From Paracoccaceae bacterium (GTDB taxonomy: Bacteria; Pseudomonadota; Alphaproteobacteria; Rhodobacterales; Rhodobacteraceae): a stretch of 64,000 nt of DNA. The notes under the pieces are model-generated. The model was not told the DNA's origin. It saw nothing but the letters and a program-made list of their open reading frames with translations, and did no database searches. Within the stretch, counting starts at the first letter, position 1. Each line of letters opens with the position of its first letter. This document shows positions 28,663 through 36,410 of this stretch, in pieces. A program made the translations under genes and the position numbers. Location: assembly GCA_029243395.1 (NCBI GenBank), contig JAQWSE010000013.1, positions 186,001-250,000 of the forward strand, given 5' to 3'.

Positions 28663-29739
28663 CTAAAGGCTCCTTTCACTATTGAAAAAGGGTGTAAGAA
28701 TGTCTGACACTTCTTCAGCCGAGCGCGTCAGAAACCAGTCAAGCTGATGCCAGCCCTGTTCTGTATTGCGTATTATATAGCGTTCGTTTTCTGGAAACAG
28801 CTTGACCCGCCACAGGGTCAGTAGTGCTCGTGTTACAATTCGCCCCATGACCAGATGGGGGATCAGGACCAGCTCTTCATTGGTCAGGTCGGCAATGCTT
28901 AGATAGCCCTTCAGAATGTCGCGCGCGCGGTAGAAAAGGTCCTCATTCGGGGTCTCTGGCAATTGGTTTAGGAGGGCCGTTGCTACATCCACTGCAATCG
29001 CAGTCCTCACCGCATCACCGAAATCAATGACACCTGTCACAAAGGCCGGATTGTCGTGATCCACAATGATATTCGACTTACTGAAATCATTGTGCAGCAC
29101 CTGCTTGCGACACTGGCGCAATTGTATTTCGACTTGACGGAACCTCTCTAACCCCAGTGACAGGGCGCGGCGCTGTGTGTGGTTGTCTACCTCATCCAGC
29201 AGATGCTCCAGTGTCAAAAGATGTTGAACATCCCATCCATAGCACCGATCTTCGTTCTCGTGCGAAAACCCTTCGGTAGCGTATCGCAATCGCGCCAGCA
29301 TCTTGCCAATCTGAACGCGCCCACGGGGATCTGATTGGGTTTCATCCAGCGGCGTTCCTTCAAGAAAGGTTAGCAATCGCACCCAACGCTGCGATCCGTC
29401 AACATCTGTGATCTGGAAAATATCATGTCCTCCCTCAGAATTAATGATACGTGGGACAGGCATAGTTGGATCACGGGTTTCCACATACCGAAGGATGCTG
29501 TTCTGAAAGTCAATCTCCCCGAAAGGTTCATCCGGATTGGCAACTTTCAATATAAATTTTCGGGCGTCCTCGGTTGTGACGCGGAAGGTGTCATCCTTTT
29601 CGGTGTCAAACCGTTTTAGTGCACTGCCCATCATTCCATAGTAGTCTTCCAGAAGCCGTAGGGCACGCTCTTGTGTCATCGGAACATAGGCACAGGCCAG
29701 CCCGTCTGGTTTAGCCGCTGGGTTGGATTGATCTGTCAT
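28663..29739 (-). CDS. APH-family small-molecule kinase (hydroxylysine-kinase-like)
   Basis: 358 residues with the kinase-like fold: the Brenner-type catalytic loop VLHNDFSKSNIIV (HNDxxxxN) and the metal-binding VIDFGDAVRT. Members phosphorylate hydroxyls of small amines (choline, homoserine, hydroxylysine, aminoglycosides). Pairing with a phospho-lyase-type PLP enzyme is the arrangement seen for hydroxylysine breakdown in animals (kinase then lyase), so a hydroxy-amine substrate is likely. aggac precedes the ATG, and the upstream ureohydrolase gene ends 21 bases before. Confidence 0.85.
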   Translation of the reverse strand: MTDQSNPAAKPDGLACAYVPMTQERALRLLEDYYGMMGSALKRFDTEKDDTFRVTTEDARKFILKVANPDEPFGEIDFQNSILRYVETRDPTMPVPRIINSEGGHDIFQITDVDGSQRWVRLLTFLEGTPLDETQSDPRGRVQIGKMLARLRYATEGFSHENEDRCYGWDVQHLLTLEHLLDEVDNHTQRRALSLGLERFRQVEIQLRQCRKQVLHNDFSKSNIIVDHDNPAFVTGVIDFGDAVRTAIAVDVATALLNQLPETPNEDLFYRARDILKGYLSIADLTNEELVLIPHLVMGRIVTRALLTLWRVKLFPENERYIIRNTEQGWHQLDWFLTRSAEEVSDILTPFFNSERSL

Positions 29740-29760
29740 TGCTATCGTCCTGATCCAGCC

Positions 29761-30711
29761 CTAACGCGCACTGACGGCTTCGGCCAAAAGACAGAGCAAT
29801 TCGTACATGACGGTCGCGCCGGTCAGGGATGTCAACCCGCCTACATCAAAAGGCGGCGAAACCTCCACCATATCTGCACCTACATAGTTCAGATTTCGAA
29901 AACCACGGATCAAAGCCATTGCCTCGGGGGTGGTCAGCCCGGCAATCTCGGGTGTGCCAGTGCCTGGGGCAAAGGCTGGATCAATACTGTCGATATCAAA
30001 GCTCATATAAACAGGTGTATTACCAACAATGTTGCGGGTTTCTTCGATAATTGCATCAACACCGCGCTTTTGAACCTCTTCGACAAACATCACACGCATG
30101 CCAGCTGCTTCGGAATAGTCCCAACCCTCTGAGACATTTTGCGCCCCACGAATGCCGATTTGCACAGTTTTAGTCGAATCGATCAACCCTTCCTCGTGGG
30201 CGCGGCGAAACGGGGCGCCGTGGTTGAATTTTGACCCCTGAAAGCTATCCCATGTATCGGTATGAGCGTCGATGTGAATGAACGCGATGGGTTGCGTTGC
30301 AATCGCGCGCATGATGGGCAAGCTGACTGAGTGATCGCCGCCGCAAGATAATGGCATGACACCTGCGGCCACCATGACCGCAATGAAGTCACTGATGTTC
30401 TTGTGCGTCTTTTCTATATCGAATACTGAATGAAACGGGACATCACCAACATCTGCAATCTGGCACAACTCATAGGGATTGATGCGGGTTACATGGTTGA
30501 TGGCACGCATCAGGCTTGACTGATTTCTGACCTCGCGCGGACCATGCCGGGCACCCGGACGGTTCGTCAAAGCCCCGTCATAGGGAATGCCGACCATTCC
30601 TATGTCAATATTTTCAAGGGTTTGTGCGATGGGCGCACGCATGAATGTTGCCAATCCCGAATACCGTGGGGCGGACATATCGGGAGTTATTGGAGAGGTG
30701 TAAACTGACAC
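29761..30711 (-). CDS. Agmatinase/guanidino-acid ureohydrolase family protein
   Basis: The arginase-fold metal motifs are intact: CGGDHS, HIDAHTDTW and SFDIDSIDP. It should hydrolyse a guanidino group to urea plus an amine with a binuclear Mn centre. I prefer the GTG at 30711 (316 residues): aaagg lies 8 bases upstream and it leaves room for a divergent promoter. An ATG at 30786 (341 residues) would sit 33 bases from the lysR start. It is first gene of the minus-strand trio ureohydrolase-kinase-PLP enzyme. The substrate could be agmatine, guanidinobutyrate or a less common guanidino compound. Confidence 0.9.
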   Translation of the reverse strand: MSVYTSPITPDMSAPRYSGLATFMRAPIAQTLENIDIGMVGIPYDGALTNRPGARHGPREVRNQSSLMRAINHVTRINPYELCQIADVGDVPFHSVFDIEKTHKNISDFIAVMVAAGVMPLSCGGDHSVSLPIMRAIATQPIAFIHIDAHTDTWDSFQGSKFNHGAPFRRAHEEGLIDSTKTVQIGIRGAQNVSEGWDYSEAAGMRVMFVEEVQKRGVDAIIEETRNIVGNTPVYMSFDIDSIDPAFAPGTGTPEIAGLTTPEAMALIRGFRNLNYVGADMVEVSPPFDVGGLTSLTGATVMYELLCLLAEAVSAR

Positions 30712-30763
30712 GAGTTGAAGCCTTTCTGTGAATGAGTACTTCAATCTCTCCTCTTGTTTACTG

Positions 30764-30806
30764 CGATACAATCCATTATATAACATGGAAACATTGACGT
30801 GTATCG
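30764..30806. promoter_or_regulatory. Inverted repeat in the lysR/ureohydrolase divergent promoter
   Basis: CGATACA (30764-30770) and TGTATCG (30800-30806) form a perfect 7-bp inverted repeat spaced by 29 bases, between the divergent starts. LysR regulators often bind such dyads to control both themselves and the divergent operon. The spacing is wider than the usual T-N11-A box, so this is tentative. Confidence 0.35.
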
Positions 30807-30818
30807 TAGGAACATATC

Positions 30819-31718
30819 ATGCTTACATCTGTGTCCAACCCTGACCTACATTTGCTGCGCGTGTTCATCGCTGTTGCAGAATCCGGTGGTTTCTCTAAGG
30901 CCCAGATCGCGCTGAATGTCAGTCAGTCTACCATCAGCACGCAGATGATTGACCTGGAGACGCGCCTCGGAATGCGATTGTGTCGCCGTGGGAGGGTTGG
31001 ATTTGGGCTCACGGATGAAGGGCACGAGGTTTTCAAATATGCCAAAGACCTTGTTCAGGATTGCGATGAATTTGTTGGGAAGGTGAACGGGATACGCGGT
31101 GATCTGAGTGGGGAACTAAGAATTGCGACTGCGGATTCGCTGTTGGGAAACAAAGCCTTTCCATTTGAGACAATTTTGGCAGAACTCAGAGAAGCCATGC
31201 CTGCGGTCGTTTTACACTTGAGTGTTATGGATCCCCTAGAGATCGAGAGGCTTGTTCTCGAACAAAAGCTACATATGGGAATTCACACCTTTCCCAATCA
31301 CGTGCCCGGTCTTCGCTATATCAAGATGTTCGATGAAACGCAGATATTGTATTGTGGGCATGATCATCCACTTTTTGATGGCGATCTTACCTATGAAGGC
31401 GCTGAGCTTGAGACATATGATTACGCTGGTCGATCATACTATGGCGGAGCCCTGAGGCCTGGCAATTTGAAAACAAAGAACAACCATATTTATGCGGGTA
31501 GCATGGACGGTATTGCAGCGGCGATTTTATCTGGTCGTTTCCTTGGTCATTTGCCCGTTCAATGTGCTCAGACTTGGGTCGAGCAAGGGAAGATGAAACC
31601 ACTGTCCACTGAATTTCACTCTTATAAGGTGACCTTTGAGTGTGTATTTCCGATTGGCACCCGGATGGCCAACATAAAAAGGGTGCTGGAAGAAGTCATG
31701 TCGAAGTATTCGGCTTGA
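30819..31718 (+). CDS. LysR-family transcriptional regulator
   Basis: 299 residues. N-terminal winged helix-turn-helix (LLRVFIAVAESGGFSKAQIALNVSQSTISTQMIDLE), then the periplasmic-binding-like effector domain. It is divergent from the ureohydrolase operon, the standard layout for a LysR activator of adjacent catabolic genes. The effector is likely the imported compound or an intermediate. It is the last intact gene of the high-GC block, which ends about 80 bases after its stop. Confidence 0.93.
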   Translation: MLTSVSNPDLHLLRVFIAVAESGGFSKAQIALNVSQSTISTQMIDLETRLGMRLCRRGRVGFGLTDEGHEVFKYAKDLVQDCDEFVGKVNGIRGDLSGELRIATADSLLGNKAFPFETILAELREAMPAVVLHLSVMDPLEIERLVLEQKLHMGIHTFPNHVPGLRYIKMFDETQILYCGHDHPLFDGDLTYEGAELETYDYAGRSYYGGALRPGNLKTKNNHIYAGSMDGIAAAILSGRFLGHLPVQCAQTWVEQGKMKPLSTEFHSYKVTFECVFPIGTRMANIKRVLEEVMSKYSA

Positions 31719-31740
31719 AACTGTCGTGCAAAGTATTTCA

Positions 31741-31800
31741 TTACTTATCCTCTTCTGTCTGCGCTTCTTTCAATCGGTCAAAGATGGTAGTCATCGTCTA
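31741..31800 (-). pseudogene. Possible 3' scrap of a gene at the right edge of the high-GC block
   Basis: On the minus strand a short frame (17 codons, MTTIFDRLKEAQTEEDK, then stop) has the base composition of the imported block and ends abruptly where the repeat beginning aacgtgcctgttgac (31802) starts. It may be the tail of a gene cut by the junction. No family can be assigned. Confidence 0.25.
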
Positions 31801-31801
31801 A

Positions 31802-31854
31802 AACGTGCCTGTTGACAGTGACTCACGAATAACTAACTTATTGTAATTGCTTAC
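31802..31854. repeat. 53-bp repeat, inverted copy of 37526-37578
   Basis: The reverse complement of this segment is repeated, with no difference that I could see, at 37526-37578 (from gtaagcaattacaataag to caacaggcacgtt). Its first 15 bases (aacgtgcctgttgac) also form a perfect inverted repeat with 31971-31985. Confidence 0.8.
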
Positions 31855-31890
31855 ATATCAATGTGTTACAGATAAGTATGGTGCGGTTGA
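31849..31890 (-). repeat. Degenerate tRNA-Leu 3'-end/attachment-site copy 3
   Basis: In reverse orientation, gcttacatatcaatgtgttacagataag matches the flank of the tRNA-Leu site (cttatctgtaacacattgatatgtaagc). The adjacent tatggtgcggttga is a mutated tRNA 3' end. Confidence 0.65.
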
Positions 31891-31987
31891 TAAGGCATCA
31901 TTGCCTTATACCAGCCCCAAGTTTATCTTAATATACACAATATCAATAACTTATCTGTAAGGTTCTAGGTGTCAACAGGCACGTTTT
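31850..31987. repeat. 138-bp direct repeat, copy D1
   Basis: Runs from cttacatatcaatgtg to aacaggcacgtttt and is repeated at 32689-32826 with only scattered substitutions. Each copy contains the tRNA-end remnant and the 11-mer ttacagataag in both orientations (left as given, right as cttatctgtaa), a layout reminiscent of integrase arm/core sites. Confidence 0.8.
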
Positions 31988-32147
31988 CTTTCACACTTTC
32001 TTTCACAGTTTAAATAACCGTTACTAGTATAGGGGAGAGCTTACTGCTGGAGGCTCAAATTGAAATTATTATATTTAGCTCTCGTTTTTAAAGATGGATC
32101 TGTTATAAACATAGGGGTGGGTATCTGCCCATTGAATTTGTAACATC

Positions 32148-32531
32148 ATGCGTATCTTTCTAGTCATACCCTTTCTGATAACCCTAGCTACTCAAGCCGC
32201 AGTGGCAGAGACAATAAAAGTTGGCGATGTTTACTATTGCAGTATGAAAGCTTTTGCAGATAGCCTCAGTGAAAATAACTGGGAATTAAAAAAATACAAA
32301 CTAGAGCAGTTCAAATTCAAAGTTGAAGAAGAACAGATTGTCTTTGGTGCAGGGGGTTATTTCACTGATTTAAAGAAACCAATTAGTTTCATTGGATATG
32401 ACCTTTTGGAGGCAAGAAGTCCTTATTCTTTTTTTGTACTGGATACTGAGTCCCAACCTCATACTTTTTCATACGGCATGATAACTTATTCTTCTGCCAT
32501 GCTAACCACAGGCACTTGCGATAAGTTTTAG
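32148..32531 (+). CDS. Small secreted protein, unknown family
   Basis: 127 residues. A clear signal peptide (MRIFLVIPFLITLATQAAVAE) is followed by a ~107-residue soluble domain with cysteines at VYYCSMK and near the C-terminus (GTCDKF) that could pair in the periplasm. I do not recognise the domain. It lies between the two 138-bp repeats, so it may be cargo of a repeat-bounded unit. Base composition is like the core, unlike the preceding high-GC block. Confidence 0.6.
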   Translation: MRIFLVIPFLITLATQAAVAETIKVGDVYYCSMKAFADSLSENNWELKKYKLEQFKFKVEEEQIVFGAGGYFTDLKKPISFIGYDLLEARSPYSFFVLDTESQPHTFSYGMITYSSAMLTTGTCDKF

Positions 32532-32654
32532 CTCCTGAATTAAGCTAAAACCTTTTTAATAATATTTCATCAACTGCTGAACTTGTCGTAATAGCTTTGT
32601 AGGCTCGTTCCAAGCTCGTCAGCTGGGTTGTAACCACACTTTTCTTTCTCATAA

Positions 32655-32735
32655 TCTTTCACACCACTGATCTGTATCGCCAAAAGTTCTTACATATCAA
32701 TGTGTTACAGATAAGTGTGGTGCGACTGAGAAGAC
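32655..32735 (-). repeat. Attachment-site-like repeat, copy 2 (inverted relative to tRNA-Leu)
   Basis: Read on the minus strand it reproduces the tRNA-Leu 3' end (gtcttctcagtcgcacca) and 60+ bases of its downstream flank, about 95% identical to 21684-21766. Together the two copies bracket the imported block, but in inverted rather than direct orientation. Confidence 0.85.
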
Positions 32736-32826
32736 ATCATTGCCTTATACCAGTCCCAAGCTCATCTTAATATACACAATATCAATAACTTATCTGTAAG
32801 GTTCTTGGTGTCAACAGGCACGTTTT
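32689..32826. repeat. 138-bp direct repeat, copy D2
   Basis: Second copy of the repeat described at 31850-31987. Here the tRNA-end remnant is better preserved (gtggtgcgactgagaagac). Confidence 0.8.
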
Positions 32827-32844
32827 GTACATCAGTCTGGATGT

Positions 32845-32955
32845 CTTCCCAAAAATAACAGATACACAGATCTTTAAGGGGGAAAGACCAAAGCAGCCCC
32901 TTATAGATTATGCTTTCAGACTTTCTTTCTAGTTTTGGAGGAGGAGGATCAGTAG
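32845..32955. repeat. ~111-bp direct repeat left of the SBP/enolase cassette
   Basis: From cttcccaaaaataacagata to gaggatcagtag. The same sequence with a few substitutions and indels recurs at 35708-35825, on the other side of the two intact genes at 33091-35615. Confidence 0.8.
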
Positions 32956-33090
32956 ATCTTATCACTTATGGTTTTTTTGAATTTTAAACATATCATTATA
33001 GAAACTAATCATCTTATTGTATGCTTTTAAAGTTAGAAGTAGAAAATTACTGGCGTATAAGATATTGAAGAGAAACATAAGGAAAGTGAA

Positions 33091-34281
33091 ATGTTAAGAC
33101 TCCAAGGAATAACTTGGGAACACAAGCGAGCAGTTCGACCGTTGGAAGCACTTAATCTTGCCTTCAAGAAACAAAGACCTGATGTAGAAATCAATTGGAA
33201 TACGCGTCCTCTATCAGGATTTGAGTTCGATCCAATTGATCATTTGGCTATCAATAATGATCTCATTATTTATGACCATCCATTCTGTGGAAGAGTTCAC
33301 ACGACGGGATGCCTCATAAATATGGATGAAATTTTAGAAATGGCCGGTGGTTCAACTTCTTATGTTGGCCCGAGCATGGATTCATACTGCTACGGCGGGA
33401 ATAGTTGGGCCATCCCAGTCGATGCGGCCTGTCAGGTTGCTGCCTACCGTCCAGACCTTCTGTCTAATCTTGATCATGAAATTCCTTTAACTTGGGATGA
33501 TGCTTGTCTACTAGCGGAAAAATGTGCGACCCGTGGCCTTACAGCATGTATAGGGTTAAATGGGGTACACGCATTAATGACATTTTTTTCGCTATGTGCA
33601 AATCTTGGTCAACCTTTCGCTAGTGACAATTGTGGTCCAAGTGAAAATAACTCAGCTATCCCAGAAGCTTTAGAGCAAATGCGTCGGTTTTTAATTCTTT
33701 GCCGTGCTCCCGTGCTAGATTGGAACAGTATTGAGTTGCAAGAACAACTTTCTTCGTCTGATGAATTAGTTTATTGCCCTGCAGTATATGGTTTCTCGAC
33801 CTATGGTGAAGGTGATCGCCAAAATAAACTAGCCTTTGCTCACTTTCCTGGCCTGGAGAAGTCAAATTCTAATGCTGGATCTACAATTGGTGGCGCAGGT
33901 CTTGGTATTTCAACACGAGTTTTGGATAATCCTTCAAGATGTGAAGCAGCAATAGAATATGCTAGCCTAGCAGCTTCTCCACTGGTGCAGTCATCTGTTT
34001 TTTCTACTCATCATGGACAACCCGCTTGCTTGGAAGCTTGGCGCAATGATCAAATTGATTTAACATTCAATAGATTTTTCTCAGCAACTAAGGCTACCAT
34101 TGAAAGCTCCTGGATACGGCCACGCTATCATGGTTATCTACGATTTCAAGCTATTGGAGGTAATTTGATTGAAGCACATTTAAGAGGAGACTTGAGCGAA
34201 AAAGAATTTTTATTACGCTTATACAAACTCGATGCAGACTGTCGTGATAATCCGAATCCAAATCAGAAAAGCTTGTTTTAG
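33091..34281 (+). CDS. Extracellular-solute-binding-protein-like protein lacking a signal peptide
   Basis: 396 residues. The fold resembles ABC sugar/spermidine-type binding proteins: LNLAFKKQRPDVEINWNTRPL near the start, DLIIYDHPF, GNSWAIPVDAACQVAAYRPDLL, PLTWDDACLLAEKC and a GAGLGIS segment. It begins directly with the mature-type strand (MLRLQGITWEHKRAV), so no secretion signal is visible, and no permease or ATPase gene is near. It may have become a cytoplasmic ligand-binding or enzyme-like protein. It is paired with the enolase-superfamily gene downstream, and both are bracketed by the ~115-bp direct repeats. Confidence 0.75.
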   Translation: MLRLQGITWEHKRAVRPLEALNLAFKKQRPDVEINWNTRPLSGFEFDPIDHLAINNDLIIYDHPFCGRVHTTGCLINMDEILEMAGGSTSYVGPSMDSYCYGGNSWAIPVDAACQVAAYRPDLLSNLDHEIPLTWDDACLLAEKCATRGLTACIGLNGVHALMTFFSLCANLGQPFASDNCGPSENNSAIPEALEQMRRFLILCRAPVLDWNSIELQEQLSSSDELVYCPAVYGFSTYGEGDRQNKLAFAHFPGLEKSNSNAGSTIGGAGLGISTRVLDNPSRCEAAIEYASLAASPLVQSSVFSTHHGQPACLEAWRNDQIDLTFNRFFSATKATIESSWIRPRYHGYLRFQAIGGNLIEAHLRGDLSEKEFLLRLYKLDADCRDNPNPNQKSLF

Positions 34282-34484
34282 ATCTGATTACAATTGAACG
34301 CATCCGATATAAATTAACCTTTTTAGGATAATTTCTTTAGGGACTTTAATTTATTAAAAAAAAAGTAAATAAGAAAAAACCAAATAATTTTCTAAAATTT
34401 TTGTTTTATATAGAAATAGGAAAACTATTTTCTAATTGTAAACCAAAATAAACTTGATATCTTAAAAGCATCTGGGAGGCTATT

Positions 34485-35615
34485 GTGTTGATCACGGAAA
34501 TAGAAGCCATCGAGTTACGCGTGCCGGGTTGGGATGCCAGTGGACTTGATGGATCGTATGATACATGCGTAGTTCGTATTCATACCAACGAAGGTAAAGT
34601 TGGTATATCCGAAACCGACAGTCTTCCCGGAATAATTCGCGCAATTGTTAACGCTAAACCGTCTCATACTGGGGCACGAGGATTACGCGAATTACTTATA
34701 GGACAAAACCCTGACGATATAGAAGGATTGTGGAGGAAGATGTACGATGGTACGTTTTATATAGGGCGGCGAGGAGCCGTAATCCATGCTATTTCTGCAA
34801 TTGATATAGCTTTATGGGACCTCAAAGGGAAGACTGAAAACAAGACAATTGCCGAATTAATAGGTAAGCCAAAACGAGACCGAATTCTGGCATATGGAAC
34901 AGTATACCCACTAGGAAGAACAACTGATGAAGTAAAGAGAAACATCGACCGTGCACTAAACCGAGGCTTGAAAGCAATAAAGATTGTGGCAGATCCACAT
35001 TGGAATGAAGATGTTAAACGCACTGAAAATTTCATTCGTACGGCTAGGAAGCATGTTGGTCATGGCATTAAGTTGATGTGTGATGCGGCTACAGCCTGGA
35101 CAAAAGCTGAACAGGGTCTACCTTTTTTACCCGTTTTCAAAGAATGTAATTTCGAATGGTTGGAAGCACCTCTACCATTGGACGATATTGAGGGGCACGC
35201 CGCGTTTGTTGGACATGGTATTCCCATAACAGGAGGTGATCTTGGACTCACTACTTGCCATGAGTATCGCCAAATCCTAGACCATGGAAACGTAGACATA
35301 GTACAGCCTGATATTTCTATGATGGGCGGTCTCACTGAATTCCAAAAACTGTGTGAAATGGTTCGCCGTAGAAAGCGTCGGTTGGTTACTCACGGGTATA
35401 AGACAAACATTACGATAGCTATGAATCTAAATGTTCTTTCTCAACATTGGGCAGAGGAACCACTAGAATATTCTACTAGCGAGTCGCCACTTCGATGGAC
35501 TCTTACCAACGAACATTTTGAGGTAGGATCAGATGGAAAGGTGCTATGCCCAACGGGTCCTGGTCTAGGGGTTAGCTTGAATAAAGAGGCACTCGAACGT
35601 TTTTCCGTAGCGTGA
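34485..35615 (+). CDS. Mandelate racemase/muconate lactonizing enzyme (enolase superfamily) protein
   Basis: 376 residues. GTG start with gggagg upstream. The capping domain is followed by the barrel with AIKIVAD (catalytic Lys region), metal ligands in LMCDAA, WLEAPLP and TGGDLG (Asp where Glu is commoner), then QPDISMMGG and VTHGYKTN (Asp/His dyad). It probably dehydrates or epimerises an acid sugar or related carboxylate; specificity is unknown. The partner gene upstream encodes a solute-binding-type protein, suggesting use of the same ligand. Confidence 0.88.
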   Translation: MLITEIEAIELRVPGWDASGLDGSYDTCVVRIHTNEGKVGISETDSLPGIIRAIVNAKPSHTGARGLRELLIGQNPDDIEGLWRKMYDGTFYIGRRGAVIHAISAIDIALWDLKGKTENKTIAELIGKPKRDRILAYGTVYPLGRTTDEVKRNIDRALNRGLKAIKIVADPHWNEDVKRTENFIRTARKHVGHGIKLMCDAATAWTKAEQGLPFLPVFKECNFEWLEAPLPLDDIEGHAAFVGHGIPITGGDLGLTTCHEYRQILDHGNVDIVQPDISMMGGLTEFQKLCEMVRRRKRRLVTHGYKTNITIAMNLNVLSQHWAEEPLEYSTSESPLRWTLTNEHFEVGSDGKVLCPTGPGLGVSLNKEALERFSVA

Positions 35616-35707
35616 CCCAAAGAAACCGTTCTTTAAGATAGGGCATTAAAACGGTCTTCTGGTACATAAATGCTTCATCAGAATCACAAAATATCCTACC
35701 CTTTGTC

Positions 35708-35825
35708 CTTCCCAAAAATAACAGATACTCAGACACAAAGACCCTCAATGGAGAAGGACCAAAGCAGCCCTTATAGATTATGCTTTCAGATTTTCTTTCT
35801 AGTTTTGGAGGAAGAGGATCAGTAG
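35708..35825. repeat. ~118-bp direct repeat right of the SBP/enolase cassette
   Basis: Second copy of 32845-32955, with the same order of landmarks (cttcccaaaaataacagata, cttatagattatgctttcag, ctagttttggagg, gaggatcagtag). Confidence 0.8.
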
Positions 35826-35853
35826 TTGTCAGTCTTAAGAAACGCTAAAGAAA

Positions 35854-35939
35854 GTGTAGGGAGTGTAAGCTAAAACCTAAAGTCTCTCGTGAAGAGACTT
35901 ATATAGAAAAGTTATGGTTTGACCCTACACACCCTACAC
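35854..35939. other. Nested palindromic, structure-forming non-coding segment
   Basis: Outer arms gtgtaggg (35854-35861) and ccctacac (35923-35930, repeated at 35932-35939), inner arms aaacc (35873) and ggttt (35916), and a central 7-bp hairpin agtctct-cgtga-agagact (35881-35899). The nested order would fold into one long stem. It could be a small RNA, a recombination site or a decayed replication element. Confidence 0.5.
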
Positions 35940-36001
35940 GTTCCAATGTATTAATTAGAAGTCAGTTGCTGCTTCTGATCTGAGAGAAAGGCCTAGGTAG
36001 A

Positions 36002-36148
36002 TTGTCTCAAGTTTTAACATTTTATCAATGTGAGCAAATCATTAAAAAGGTTAAGGATTGGGATAGTCTTAACGATCTGGTAACTAAGCAAAGCCTTCCC
36101 AAAAATAGGGGCAGAATCTTTGAGAGATTCACTCAACTTTATATGCAA
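36002..36148 (+). pseudogene. N-terminal scrap of a helicase/type ISP-like restriction enzyme
   Basis: About 49 codons (from TTG 36002) with the pattern W-x(2)-L...LPKNRGRIFERFTQLYMQT, which resembles the beginning of large DEAD-box/type ISP restriction-modification proteins. The frame then runs into an unrelated inverted EamA fragment, so only the tip of the gene survives. Family assignment is from remembered sequence pattern only. Confidence 0.4.
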
Positions 36149-36266
36149 ACAAAACCTTGCGTGGGCAATCTGGAGTGGGTGGATACCATCACCGAAAATA
36201 GAACCCCTAAGCTTTTTACTAAAATTGTAGCGCATGCAAAAAAAAAGATGCTGCTAACATAAAACA
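36149..36266 (-). pseudogene. EamA permease N-terminal fragment (frameshifted)
   Basis: On the minus strand, two frames together read FFFACATILVK.LG and then GDGIHPLQIAHARF, nearly the same as the beginning of the intact EamA gene at 40960. The nucleotide match covers about 118 bases with a frameshift. It is therefore a partial inverted duplicate, broken at both ends. Confidence 0.75.
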
Positions 36267-36410
36267 TATTGCCAAAAAGTTTACCATATTTGCAGGCAAC
36301 CACCACACTTATCTTTCTTCCCACTAATTAGTAGATTCTCATCTGGGATTTATTATTGCTCTGGGTAGAGGTGTCTGTCATAGATGACATGATTAATGGC
36401 CATGGTCGCT

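Noticed and set aside
22113-30132. Many long antisense or out-of-frame ORFs within the high-GC block
   Set aside because: They overlap fully with genes carrying clear motifs; high GC simply reduces stop codons in other frames.
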